Part shown: positions 40,394-49,594 of the stretch, in pieces
Numbering within the stretch: the stretch's first letter is position 1
Layout of the letters: each line of letters starts with the position of its first letter
NCBI RefSeq assembly: GCF_014137995.1
Contig: NZ_JACGWV010000002.1
Location: 1,302,001 to 1,366,000, forward strand
Direction of reading: 5' to 3'
From: Promicromonospora sukumoe
GTDB lineage: Bacteria > Actinomycetota > Actinomycetes > Actinomycetales > Cellulomonadaceae
Length of the DNA stretch: 64,000 nucleotides
Notes under the pieces: generated by a model
The model's database searches: none
Told to the model about the DNA's origin: nothing
Seen by the model: the letters and a program-made list of their open reading frames with translations, nothing else
Made by a program: the position numbers and the translations under genes

Positions 40394-42568
40394 TCAGCCG
40401 AGCGTCGTCGGCAGCTCGGGCTCCTCGCCGAGCACCTGCTCGGCGAGGAACGCCGAGACCACCTGGTACCAGACCTTCGCGTTCTGCGGCGTCAGGATCC
40501 AGTGGTTCTCGTCCGGGTAGTACAGGAACCGGTGCACGGTCTCGCCGTCGTCGGACGCCGGGAGGCCCGACTTGGTGAGCAGCTCGAACCACAGGCGCAG
40601 GCCCTCGCCGACCGGGACGCGGTAGTCCTTGTCGCCGTGGATCACGAGCATCGGGGTGCGGATCTCGCCCACCGACATGTGCGGGCTGTTCTCCAGCGCC
40701 ATCTCGGGCGTCATCTCGCGCGCCCAGTAGAACGATGCGTCCGTGGTGGGGCCGAACTGGTCCAGCGCCCACAGGCTCGCGTGCGTCACGACGGCCTGGA
40801 ACCGGTCGGTGTGCCCGGCCACCCAGTTGGCCATGTAGCCGCCGAACGAGCCGCCCATCGCGGCCGTGCGGGTCTCGTCGATCTGCGGCAGCGCCTCCGC
40901 GGCGTCGGTGATCGCCATGAGGTCCGTGAACGGCGCCTTGCCCCAGGCGCCCCAGCCGCGCTGCACGAACTCCTGGCCGTAGCCGGTCGAGAGCGCGGGG
41001 TCCGGCAGCAGGACGGCGTAGCCCTGGGCCACCATCAGCCACGGGTTCCAGCGCCAGCTCCACGCGTTCCACGAGCCCAGCGGGCCGCCGTGGATCCACA
41101 GCAGGAGCGGGGCCTTGTCCTCCGGCCCGACGTCGGCGGGCTGCGCGAGCCAGGCGCGCACGCGCGTCCCGTCCTCGGCGGTGGTCTCGATCTCGGTCAG
41201 TGTGCCGGGCAGCTCCGGCGCCGCCACCGGTGACCGCAGGAGGGTCGCCGCGACCGGCGTCCGCTCCCCCGGCGCGCCCGACGCCGCGAACGCCGCCAGG
41301 TCGACGCGCACCGGCTCGGCCGGGGCCGCGTACGAGCTGCGCAGCGCGAACAGGGTGGCGCCGTCGGGCGTGACGTTCAGGTCCGAGAAGACGGCGTCGT
41401 CGGACGTCACCCGCTCGACGACGACGTCACCGCCGGGCAGCGCGCCCGAGAAGGTGAGCAGGAAGACCGGGCCGCGACCGTCGTCGTCGGCCTGGACCAG
41501 CAGGCCGCTGCCGTCGGGGAGCCAGGTGGGGCGGCCGGGCCAGCGGTCCCAGTCGTCCGCGAGGACCACCGGGTCGGCGGAACCGTCCGTGGGCACGAGA
41601 GCCAGGCGGACCACCGGGGCCTCGTCCGGCGTCGAGATGGACTCCGTCACGTAGGCCACCCAGGCACCGTCGGGCGAGATGCGCGGGGCGCCGGCGTCGG
41701 CGTCCGGGTCGTCCACCAGCACGCGGCGCTCGCCCGTCGCGACGTCGTGCACGGCCAGCGTGCCGCGGGTCGCGGCCCCGGCGTCGCTCACGCTCCAGGT
41801 GGTGACGAGGGTGGTGCCGTCGGCGGACAGGTCCGCGGAGTGGTCCGCCAGGTGCTTGCCCGCGCCGGTGAGGTCGCGCAGGTCGAGGTGCTTGCCCTCG
41901 GCCGACGTGTCGTCGGCCGCGGACCCCTCGGCCTTCGGGGCCTTCGGCAGCGGGACGGCGGGGTCGTCCACGAGCGCCGCGAGGTCGCCGGCGAAGCGCC
42001 GCTCCTCGTCCGGGCCCAGGTCGTGGTCCCAGTAGCGCACGGGGTAGCCGGTGTGCAGGATCGCGGAGACCTTCTGGTCCTTGCGGGCCTTGCGCAGCTC
42101 GGCGTCCTGCTTCAGGTCCTTCGCGGAGGGCAGGAGGCTCGAGGCGACGCTGACCGTGTCGGCTTCGCGCGCCGCGAGAAGGCCGGAGACGCCGCCCTGC
42201 GGGGCCGCGACCACGCGGGCCTCGCCGCCGCCCGCGGGCAGGAGCCAGAGGGCCGACCGGGGCTCGTCGCCGTCCTTGCCGTCGGGGTCGGGCCGGGCGG
42301 ACGTGAACAGGAGGTCGCCGGACCGCGTGAAGGTGGCCGACGACTCGCCCTTCGCGGACCGGGTCAGCCGCCGGGCCGGTGCCTCGCCCGCCGGGTCCAC
42401 CTCCCACAGGGCCGTGCGGTAGGCGGTGCGCTCGCCGTCGAGCGTCTGGAGGGTGGCGACGAGGCGGGTGCCGTCCGGGCTGGCTGTAAGGCCTGCCAGG
42501 CGCGGGATCGCCACGTACTGGTCGAGGTCGTGGAACGGGGTCTGCGGGGTCTGCGGAGATTCGCTCAC
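40394..42568 (-). CDS. S9-family prolyl oligopeptidase-like serine peptidase
   Basis: The 724 residues comprise an N-terminal beta-propeller (about 1-450) and a C-terminal alpha/beta hydrolase with nucleophile motif GGSFGGYMANW, Asp in IHGDKDYRVP and His in YPDENHWI. The oxyanion loop is LLLWIHGGPLGSW. It resembles acylaminoacyl peptidases and should cleave short peptides in the cytoplasm. The intergenic stretch 42569-42863 upstream holds no gene I can support. Confidence 0.92.
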   Translation of the reverse strand: MSESPQTPQTPFHDLDQYVAIPRLAGLTASPDGTRLVATLQTLDGERTAYRTALWEVDPAGEAPARRLTRSAKGESSATFTRSGDLLFTSARPDPDGKDGDEPRSALWLLPAGGGEARVVAAPQGGVSGLLAAREADTVSVASSLLPSAKDLKQDAELRKARKDQKVSAILHTGYPVRYWDHDLGPDEERRFAGDLAALVDDPAVPLPKAPKAEGSAADDTSAEGKHLDLRDLTGAGKHLADHSADLSADGTTLVTTWSVSDAGAATRGTLAVHDVATGERRVLVDDPDADAGAPRISPDGAWVAYVTESISTPDEAPVVRLALVPTDGSADPVVLADDWDRWPGRPTWLPDGSGLLVQADDDGRGPVFLLTFSGALPGGDVVVERVTSDDAVFSDLNVTPDGATLFALRSSYAAPAEPVRVDLAAFAASGAPGERTPVAATLLRSPVAAPELPGTLTEIETTAEDGTRVRAWLAQPADVGPEDKAPLLLWIHGGPLGSWNAWSWRWNPWLMVAQGYAVLLPDPALSTGYGQEFVQRGWGAWGKAPFTDLMAITDAAEALPQIDETRTAAMGGSFGGYMANWVAGHTDRFQAVVTHASLWALDQFGPTTDASFYWAREMTPEMALENSPHMSVGEIRTPMLVIHGDKDYRVPVGEGLRLWFELLTKSGLPASDDGETVHRFLYYPDENHWILTPQNAKVWYQVVSAFLAEQVLGEEPELPTTLG

Positions 42569-42863
42569 GTCGCCGTCTTATCACGCGGGGATGAGGACGG
42601 GCAGGGATTTTCGCTCCGTACCCGACGAGCTCGGCGAATCGCAGTATCCGCGACATCCGTACCGCGCTCGGCGAGGTGGACGAGATCGACCTTGAGCTGT
42701 CCTAGGAGCGGGGCTGCCCTGGAAAGCGCGAGAGCCGGGGTCCTGACCTACATCAGGAGTTCCCGGCCTCACTTCCGTTCCCTCAGCGGGGGAAGGCTCG
42801 TTGTCAGGATAGGCCACGTCCACCAGATCCGTCACCCGGGCCGGCTGCGGCCCGGGTGAGCCG

Positions 42864-44912
42864 TCAGCCCTCGCCGCGCTTCGCCGCCTGCTCCGCCTTC
42901 TTGGCGAGCATCTCGTTGTACGCCTCGAGCTCGGCGTCGCCGTCGCGCTCCGCCTTGCGGTCGGTGCGCCGGGCCTCGCGCGCGTCGGACTTGGTCCAGG
43001 AGATCGCGACGCCGACGGCGAGCAGCAGCGTCGGCAGCTCGCCGATGCCCCAGGCGACGGCGCCGCCCGTCTGCTGGTCCGCGATGGCGCTCGGCCCCCA
43101 GGGACGGCCCATGAGCCCGAACCAGTCGGGGACGAGCAGTGCGGTGCCCGAGGTGAGCGTCACGCCGAAGAACGCGTGGAACGCCATGGTGGCGAACAGC
43201 AGCACGAGCCGCATCGGGTAGCCGGGCTGGGACGGGCCGGGGTCGACGCCGATCAGCACGTTCGCGAAGAGGTACCCGACGAGCGTGAAGTGCAGGATCA
43301 TCCACAGGTGGCCCGCGTACGTGGTCAGGGCCAGCTCGAACAGGGGCGTGAAGTAGAAGACGATCATCCCGCCGGCGAACAGGACGGCGGCCACGATCGG
43401 GTTCGCCAGGAACCGGCCCCAGGCGGAGTGCACGAGCAGCAGCACCCACTCGCGGGGTCCGCGGGAGTCGTCCTGGCGCGCGGGGACGGCCCGCGCGAGC
43501 AAGGTGACCGGTGCCGCCAGCACGAGGAAGATCGGCACCACCATGGCCAGGATCATGTGCTGCACCATGTGGGCGCTGAACATGACGTGACCGTAGGCGG
43601 CGGCGCCGCCGTTGGTGGCCCAGAAGAGCACGATGATGCCGAGGCACCAGGAGACGGTGCGGGCCACGGGCCAGGCGTCCCCCCGGGCACGCAGCCGGAG
43701 CGCCCACCGGACGTACACGATCAGGGCGGCCGCGCACGCGAACGCGACGATGACGTCCCACTGGAACTCGGTGAGCCAGCGCAGCGGCGTGGGTTCGGGC
43801 GGCAGCGGGTGGCCGGTGACGATCTCGGCCGGGGTCGGGTCGGCGATGACGTCGTCGGGCACGGGGGGTGCCGTGGAGCCGAGCGCGACCGCCACGCCGG
43901 AGACCGCGCCCATCACCCCGACCTCGACCGCGGCGAGCCGCCAGAACAGGCCGATCGCCGCGTTCCGGGTGGTGGTGCCCGCGGACAGGCGGGCGACGAC
44001 GGTGCTGCGGTGCAGCCAGCCCAGGCCGCCCAGCACGATCAGCAGGACGGACTTGACCACGATCAGGATGCCGTAGTCGGTACCCAGCCCGTCGAGCGAG
44101 CCGATCCGGACCCAGGCGCTGACCAGGCCGGAGATCGCGACCGCCGCGAAGCACCAGAGGGCGATCGCGGAGTACCGCCGGATCACGTCGCCGGTCGCGG
44201 CGTAGCGCAGGCCGACGAAGACGATCGCGGCCAGACCGCCGATCCACAGGGCCGCGCCGCCGAGGTGCAGGAACAGGGCCGAGATGGCGAGGTCGTGGCT
44301 GGCCGCGCCGGCGGCGTGCCCCGTGGAGGACTGCATGCCGAGGGCGACGAGCGGCAGCGCCATCGTGCACATCGCACCGACCGAGCCGCGCACGAGGAGC
44401 GCGACGGCGGCCGTGAGCGCGGCGACGATCACGATCCCCAGGTACGTACGTCCCACGGGGATGGTCGAGACGTACTCCATCAGCGCCGGCCCGAAGGTCG
44501 GCGAGTCCAGCGGCAGGTACGTGGACCAGGAGAACCGCAGGACGAGCTGCACCAGCGCGGCGACGGTCCACACCCCGGCGGCGACGCCCGCGACCCCGAT
44601 CGCGCGGTCGACCAGCGGCCCGCGCGGCAGCACCCAGGCGGCCAGCGCGAGCGCGCCGACGGTCACGGCCACGGCCAGCTCGGTGGTCACGGTCGCGACG
44701 GGCACGCCCCAGCGGACGAGGACGCCCGGGTCGGCGAAGTTCGCGAACGCGGTGAACGCCCCGGAGAACGCGCCGGCCGCGACGAGGGCCGCCAGGGCGA
44801 CGAGCGCGGCCACGGGCAGGGCCACGCCGAGCCACGAGGGGCTGGTCGGGCCGACCTCGGTGCTCTTCCGGGCAGTTCTGCTGGTCCCGTTCCGGGCTTC
44901 GGTGGGGGTCAC
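42864..44912 (-). CDS. CopD-CtaG fusion: copper import and cytochrome c oxidase assembly protein
   Basis: The 682 residues have about 15 membrane helices. The first half carries the CopD domain (ISALFLHLGGAALWIGGLAAI). The second half is the CtaG-type (caa3 assembly) domain (HVMFSAHMVQHMILAMVVP and LWMILHFTLVGYLF) with conserved His residues for copper. This fused architecture is standard in actinobacteria. The C-terminal tail is charged and cytoplasmic. Start GTG 44912; an upstream in-frame ATG lacks a site. Confidence 0.9.
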   Translation of the reverse strand: MTPTEARNGTSRTARKSTEVGPTSPSWLGVALPVAALVALAALVAAGAFSGAFTAFANFADPGVLVRWGVPVATVTTELAVAVTVGALALAAWVLPRGPLVDRAIGVAGVAAGVWTVAALVQLVLRFSWSTYLPLDSPTFGPALMEYVSTIPVGRTYLGIVIVAALTAAVALLVRGSVGAMCTMALPLVALGMQSSTGHAAGAASHDLAISALFLHLGGAALWIGGLAAIVFVGLRYAATGDVIRRYSAIALWCFAAVAISGLVSAWVRIGSLDGLGTDYGILIVVKSVLLIVLGGLGWLHRSTVVARLSAGTTTRNAAIGLFWRLAAVEVGVMGAVSGVAVALGSTAPPVPDDVIADPTPAEIVTGHPLPPEPTPLRWLTEFQWDVIVAFACAAALIVYVRWALRLRARGDAWPVARTVSWCLGIIVLFWATNGGAAAYGHVMFSAHMVQHMILAMVVPIFLVLAAPVTLLARAVPARQDDSRGPREWVLLLVHSAWGRFLANPIVAAVLFAGGMIVFYFTPLFELALTTYAGHLWMILHFTLVGYLFANVLIGVDPGPSQPGYPMRLVLLFATMAFHAFFGVTLTSGTALLVPDWFGLMGRPWGPSAIADQQTGGAVAWGIGELPTLLLAVGVAISWTKSDAREARRTDRKAERDGDAELEAYNEMLAKKAEQAAKRGEG

Positions 44913-45070
44913 ACGGTCCAGCCTAGGCGCGTCGAGCAGCGGTTCTGACCGTCCGCGGACGTCCCGTTGACCACACCGGGAACCGGCGGCCATCCCGACT
45001 TCCGAAGAAGTTCAGGAAAAATTAGGGAGGATTATGCACCAAACCCAACCCTTTAGCCCTCCTCTGCGTT

Positions 45071-45352
45071 GTGACCAGTGTGGACCTCGCGAACATCATC
45101 ACCGAGACCGACGACTCCGTGCCGTGCTCGGAACAGCCCGAGCTCTGGTTCGCGGAACATCCGGCGGACCTCGAGGAGGCGAAGCGCGCCTGCGCCGCCT
45201 GCCCGCTCAAGGCCCAGTGCCTCGCGGGCGCCCTCGCGCGCCGCGAACCGTGGGGCGTCTGGGGCGGGGAGATCGTCGTCGACGGCACCGTGCGCAGCCG
45301 CAAGCGTCGTCGTGGACGCCCGCGCTCGATCGGTGGCATGCGCGTGGCATGA
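45071..45352 (+). CDS. whiB7: WhiB7-type iron-sulfur transcription regulator
   Basis: The 93 residues carry four cluster cysteines (PC, then CAACPLKAQC), the beta-turn GVWGGE and a C-terminal AT-hook RKRRRGRPRS, the hallmark of WhiB7. The family partners with the housekeeping sigma factor at AT-rich promoters to induce intrinsic antibiotic resistance. Start GTG 45071 with a short A+T-richer leader (45010-45060). WhiB7 mRNAs often carry regulatory upstream ORFs; see the finding. Confidence 0.9.
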   Translation: MTSVDLANIITETDDSVPCSEQPELWFAEHPADLEEAKRACAACPLKAQCLAGALARREPWGVWGGEIVVDGTVRSRKRRRGRPRSIGGMRVA

Positions 45353-45523
45353 CGGCCACCTGACCCCCAGACATCGCCCGGGGCACGGCCGCCACGACCG
45401 GCTGCCGTGAATGTCGGGGCAGCGCGCCCGTCCGCACCACGGATCTCCCAGACCGGTCCGGGACAGGCGCGCTGCTCCAGCCGACCGACGTCTTGGATCG
45501 TTCCACATGGGCATCACAAAGAT

Positions 45524-45579
45524 GTAGACGTGTCAGACCCCCAGGTCACTCGGGTGACCTGGGGGTCTGACACGTCTAC
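45524..45579. terminator. 26-bp perfect TGTCAGAC hairpin between convergent genes
   Basis: Arms 45524-45549 and 45554-45579 are perfectly complementary with loop TCGG. The ends contain TGTCAGAC and the centre AGGTCAC. It lies immediately after the E2 stop and 170 bp after whiB7. Nothing else is seen in 45353-45523. Confidence 0.85.
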
Positions 45580-45583
45580 GGGA

Positions 45584-47065
45584 TCAGCTCCAGACGAGGC
45601 CGTGCACCGGCTCCTCGAGCACGCGCGCGACGTCGGACAGGAACCGGGCGCCCAGCTCGCCGTCGGCCAGGCGGTGGTCGAAGCTGAAGCTGAGCGTCGT
45701 CACCCAGCGCGGCTTGACCTTGCCCTTGTGCACCCACGGCTGCTTGCGGATGGCGCCGAAGGCGAGGATGCCCGACTCCCCCGGGTTGAGGATCGGCGTG
45801 CCCGTGTCGATGCCGAAGACACCCAGGTTGGTGATGGTGATGGTGCCGTCGGACATGTCGGTGACCGAGGTACGTCCGGCCCGCGCGGTCGCCGTCAGCC
45901 CGACGAGCGCCTTGGCGATGCCGAGCAGGTCGAGCGTGTGCGCGTCCTTGATGTTCGGCACCACGAGGCCCCGAGGGGTCGCCGCGGCGATCCCCAGGTT
46001 CACGTAGTGCTTGTAGACGATCTCCTGGGCGGCGTCGTCCCAGGAGGCGTTGATCTGCGGGTGCCGCTTCACCGCGAGCAGCACCGCCTTGGCCGCCACG
46101 AGCAGCGGCGTCACCTTGACGTCCGTGAAGTCGCGGTCCTCCTTGAGGGCGGCCACGAGCTTCATCGTCTTGGTGACGTCGACCGTGTGCAGCACCGTCA
46201 CGTGCGGCGCGGTGAACGCGCTGGCCACCATCGCCTCGGCCGTGCGCTTGCGCACCGACCGCACCGGGACGCGCGTCTGGCGCCCGTCCGGGGAGACGGT
46301 CCCGGAGGCGAGCCACGGCTCGTCGTCCGGGTAGCTGGTCAGCTTCTGCACCGACGAGCGCTCGGCGTGACCCACCACGTCCTCGCGCGTCACGATGCCG
46401 CCGGGACCCGACGCGAGCACGCCCGCCAGGTCCACGCCCAGGTCCTTGGCGAGCTTGCGGACGGGCGGCTTGGCGAGCACACGGGCCCGGGCGGCCGTCG
46501 TCGTCCCGGTGTCCGACGGCGGGGCCGCGACCGGGGCGGGCGCCGGAGCCGGCGGGGCCGCCACGGGGGCGGGTGCCGGAGCGGGGGGCGCGGTCCGGAC
46601 GGCCGCCGCCGGGGCGGGGGCCGCCGCCGGGGCGGGGGCCGCCGTGGGGGCGGACGCCGCCACCTGGTGCCGGCGACGCCGTCCGCTCGCCTTGGCCTCG
46701 GCCGTGCCGTAGCCGACGAGCACCGACCCGGAGGTCTCGTCCTCGGCGGCCGCCGGAGCCGGCGCGGCCCCCGCGGACGAGGTGCCGTTCGACGCCGGCG
46801 CGGGCGCACCGGCGTCGTCGGCCACGGTGATCTCGATGATCGCCGTGCCGACGTCGACGGTGGTGCCCGGCTCGACGAGGAGCGCGGAGACGGTCCCGTT
46901 CCAGGGCGACGGCAGCTCGACGAGCGACTTCGCCGTCTCGATCTCGACGATCGTCTGGTTCACCTCGACGACGTCGCCGACGGCGACCTGCCACTCGACG
47001 ATCTCGGCCTCGGTGAGACCCTCGCCGACGTCGGGGAGCGGGAACCTCTGGATGTTCGAACTCAC
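45584..47065 (-). CDS. bkdC: 2-oxoacid dehydrogenase complex E2 (dihydrolipoamide acyltransferase)
   Basis: The 493 residues have an N-terminal lipoyl domain with the lipoylated Lys in IETAKSLVELP, then an Ala/Pro-rich linker (about 115-195). A peripheral-subunit-binding domain follows (RKLAKDLGVDLAGVLASGPGG) and then the catalytic domain with FSFDHRLADGE (His and Asp). It moves acyl groups from E1 to CoA. With separate E1alpha/E1beta this fits a branched-chain complex better than actinobacterial pyruvate dehydrogenase, which uses AceE (inference). E3 is not in the window. Confidence 0.88.
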   Translation of the reverse strand: MSSNIQRFPLPDVGEGLTEAEIVEWQVAVGDVVEVNQTIVEIETAKSLVELPSPWNGTVSALLVEPGTTVDVGTAIIEITVADDAGAPAPASNGTSSAGAAPAPAAAEDETSGSVLVGYGTAEAKASGRRRRHQVAASAPTAAPAPAAAPAPAAAVRTAPPAPAPAPVAAPPAPAPAPVAAPPSDTGTTTAARARVLAKPPVRKLAKDLGVDLAGVLASGPGGIVTREDVVGHAERSSVQKLTSYPDDEPWLASGTVSPDGRQTRVPVRSVRKRTAEAMVASAFTAPHVTVLHTVDVTKTMKLVAALKEDRDFTDVKVTPLLVAAKAVLLAVKRHPQINASWDDAAQEIVYKHYVNLGIAAATPRGLVVPNIKDAHTLDLLGIAKALVGLTATARAGRTSVTDMSDGTITITNLGVFGIDTGTPILNPGESGILAFGAIRKQPWVHKGKVKPRWVTTLSFSFDHRLADGELGARFLSDVARVLEEPVHGLVWS

Positions 47066-47083
47066 TCTCGGTTCACTCCTGGC

Positions 47084-48124
47084 TCAGTGCGCGAAGGCAC
47101 GGTCGACGGCGTCGAGCACACGGTCCACGCTCGGCAGGTACTCGTGCTCGTGCTTGGCCACCGGGTACGGCGTGTGGAAACCGCCCACGCGCAGCACGGG
47201 CGCCTCCAGCGCGTAGAAGCACTCCTCGGTGACCCGGGCCGCGATCTCGGCGCCGGCCCCGAAGAACACGGGCGCCTCGTGGATCACGACGCAGCGCCCC
47301 GTCTTGCGGACGCTGGCTACGACGGCCGCGGTGTCGATCGGCGAGATGGCGCGCAGGTCGATCACCTCGGCCGACTTGCCCTCCTCCGCGAGGGCGTCGG
47401 CGGCCTTGAGCGCCGTCACCGTCGACGGCCCGTAGGCGACGAGCGTGACGTCGGTGCCCTGGCGGACCACTTGGGCGGCGTTGAGGGTGTCGGCGCCGAC
47501 GGGCGTGCCCAGGTCGACCGGCCCCTTGCCCCAGTAGCGGCTCTTCGGCTCGAAGTAGATCACGGGGTCCGGGGAGGCGATGGCTTCCTGGATCATCGTG
47601 AAGGCGTCCTGCGGGGTGCTCGGCGAGACCACCCGCAGACCCGCGGTGTGCGCGAACAGCGCCTCCGGGCTCTCGCCGTGGTGCTCGACGCCACCGATGC
47701 CGCCGCCGTACGGGATGCGGATCACGACGGGCATCTGCACGGCCCCGCGCGTCCGGTTGTGGATCTTGGCGAGCTGCGTGGTGATCTGGTTGAACGCCGG
47801 GAAGACGAACCCGTCGAACTGGATCTCGCAGACGGGCCGGTAGCCGCGCATGGCCAGGCCGATCGCGGTACCGACGATGCCGGACTCCGCCAGGGGCGTG
47901 TCGACCACGCGCCGCTCGCCGAACTCCGCCTGCAGGCCGTCGGTCACGCGGAAGACGCCGCCCAGGGGGCCGATGTCCTCACCCATGAGCATGACCTTGT
48001 CGTCGCGCCGCATCGCGGCGCGCAGGCCCTCGTTGATCGCCTTGCCCATCGTCAGCGTCTGGGTGCCCGACGCCGGCTCCGCGGCGCCGCCTGTGGTGTG
48101 CGTTCGTTCCGCCATGGTTGTCAT
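47084..48124 (-). CDS. bkdB: 2-oxoacid dehydrogenase E1 beta subunit
   Basis: The 346 residues include MLMGEDIGPLGGVFRVTDGL, DTPLAESGIVGTAIGLAMRG and PYGGGIGGVEHHGESPEALF, which are classic E1-beta landmarks that shape the thiamine diphosphate site. It forms an alpha2beta2 heterotetramer with the upstream gene product. The ATG overlaps the E1-alpha stop by 4 nt. Confidence 0.9.
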   Translation of the reverse strand: MTTMAERTHTTGGAAEPASGTQTLTMGKAINEGLRAAMRRDDKVMLMGEDIGPLGGVFRVTDGLQAEFGERRVVDTPLAESGIVGTAIGLAMRGYRPVCEIQFDGFVFPAFNQITTQLAKIHNRTRGAVQMPVVIRIPYGGGIGGVEHHGESPEALFAHTAGLRVVSPSTPQDAFTMIQEAIASPDPVIYFEPKSRYWGKGPVDLGTPVGADTLNAAQVVRQGTDVTLVAYGPSTVTALKAADALAEEGKSAEVIDLRAISPIDTAAVVASVRKTGRCVVIHEAPVFFGAGAEIAARVTEECFYALEAPVLRVGGFHTPYPVAKHEHEYLPSVDRVLDAVDRAFAH

Positions 48125-49290
48125 CGTGCGCCTCCCTGGGCCGACTCCGCGATCGCATACTGGGGCGCCGGCGGGTCACCGGCGTCGTAGGCCTCGTACC
48201 AGGCCCGTTCTGCGGCGACGACGCCGTGCGGCGTGGCGTACACGTCGTCGAACGTGCTGGAGACGGCCGGGCCGCCGTCGAGGGCGCGGACACCGGTGCG
48301 CAGCTTTGCGCCCAGCTCGTCCCCCGCGGCCTTGATCTCGGCCTCGAACTCGTCGTCGAGCGCGTCCTCGGACCGCAGCAGGGCACCGAGGCGGTCGATC
48401 GGGTCGCGCTGGCGCCACATCTCCTCCTGCTCGGAGGTGCGGTAGCGGGTCGGGTCGTCCGACGTCGTGTGGGCGCCCATGCGGTAGGTGAACGCCTCGA
48501 TGAAGCTGGGGCCCTGGCCGAGCCGGGCCCGCTCCATCGCCTCCTGCGTCGCCGCGTACACCGCGAGCACGTCGTTGCCGTCGACCCGCAGGCTGGGCAT
48601 GCCGAACGCCTCGCCGCGCTTGTACAGCGGGGTCTTCGTCTGCCGGGTGGTGGGCTCCGAGATGGCCCACTGGTTGTTCTGCAGGAAGAACACGACCGGG
48701 GCCTCGTTCACCGCCGCGTAGACCATGGACTCGTTGACGTCGCCCTGCGAGGTGGCGCCGTCACCGAAGTAGGTGATCACGGCGGTGCCGTCGTGCTCGT
48801 CGTGCGGGGTGTCGTCCCGCTGGACGCCCATGGCGTAGCCGACGGCGTGCAGCGCGTGGGCGCCGATCACGATGGTGTAGACCGCCGTGTTGTGCTCGGT
48901 CGGGTTCCACCCGCCGTGGTCCGAACCGCGGAAGAACCGCAGCCGGTCGACAGGGTCCAGCCCGCGGACGTGCAGCACGCCGTGCTCCCGGTAGGACGGG
49001 AAGACGTAGTCCTGCGGCCGCAGCGCGTAGGCACTGCCGACCTGCGCGGCCTCCTGGCCACGAGCAGGCGCGAACAGGGCGAGCTCGCCCTGCCGCTGGA
49101 GCGAGGTCGCCTCGTCGTCGAAACGGCGAGTCAGGACCATGTCGCGGTACATGCCACGGAGGTCTTCCGTGGTCAGCGCGGCGGCGCGGTCGCGATAGCC
49201 CTTGGTGCCGCGCGTCGTGACGCGGCGCCCTCGGGGATCGAGTAGCTGCAACGTCGGGATCGCCTCGTTGGAGCCGTTGGTGGTAGTCAC
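48121..49290 (-). CDS. bkdA: 2-oxoacid dehydrogenase E1 alpha subunit
   Basis: The 389 residues carry the thiamine diphosphate motif GDGATSQGDVNESM...NNQW, plus GAHALHAVGYAMG and YRMGAHTTSDDPTRYR with the phosphorylation-loop region. It decarboxylates 2-oxo acids and transfers the acyl group to the E2 lipoyl arm. GTG 49290 was chosen for the AAGGAGGAAA site upstream. It is first in the E1alpha-E1beta-E2 operon; a large palindrome lies about 115-165 bp upstream. Confidence 0.9.
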   Translation of the reverse strand: MTTTNGSNEAIPTLQLLDPRGRRVTTRGTKGYRDRAAALTTEDLRGMYRDMVLTRRFDDEATSLQRQGELALFAPARGQEAAQVGSAYALRPQDYVFPSYREHGVLHVRGLDPVDRLRFFRGSDHGGWNPTEHNTAVYTIVIGAHALHAVGYAMGVQRDDTPHDEHDGTAVITYFGDGATSQGDVNESMVYAAVNEAPVVFFLQNNQWAISEPTTRQTKTPLYKRGEAFGMPSLRVDGNDVLAVYAATQEAMERARLGQGPSFIEAFTYRMGAHTTSDDPTRYRTSEQEEMWRQRDPIDRLGALLRSEDALDDEFEAEIKAAGDELGAKLRTGVRALDGGPAVSSTFDDVYATPHGVVAAERAWYEAYDAGDPPAPQYAIAESAQGGAR

Positions 49291-49403
49291 ACTTTCCTCC
49301 TTCACCTGCGGGCGGCGAGCGCCCGCTGATGCGGAGACGCCCGGCCCGTTCCGGGGACCTTTCCATCCTGGCACGGGTCCAGCCGGAAATTTGGCCGATC
49401 CGC

Positions 49404-49453
49404 AACCTACGCTCTCGTAGCCTACGCAAGCGTAGGCTACGGCTCCGTAGGTT
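49404..49453. promoter_or_regulatory. Large palindromic operator upstream of the E1-E2 operon
   Basis: A perfect core GTAGCCTACGC/GCGTAGGCTAC (49417-49427 and 49430-49440) is flanked by AACCTACG (49404) and CGTAGGTT (49446), so four CGTAGG-type half-sites are nested in 50 bp. It lies in the 304-bp divergent region between the operon and the esterase gene, which holds no other gene. Confidence 0.75.
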
Positions 49454-49594
49454 GGTCTGCCGCGATGTCCCCCAATCTCTCCGGGGACCGTTTGTCGAAA
49501 CCCACCAAGGGTGCGACCGGGTATCGGCGCCCAGGGCCGTGAGCGCTCCGCGCGGCGCCCGCGTCTCGCCGGGCCCCGAACCGATACTGGTCCG

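Noticed and set aside
42569..42863. A small gene between the S9 peptidase and the CopD-CtaG gene
   Set aside because: The short frames there lack ribosome sites and have no recognisable composition; treated as intergenic.
45034..45363. A 109-residue protein overlapping whiB7 in another frame
   Set aside because: The composition (Arg/Gly/Pro-rich, His runs) is that of a frame-shifted shadow of whiB7. Only its start region is kept as a possible regulatory ORF.
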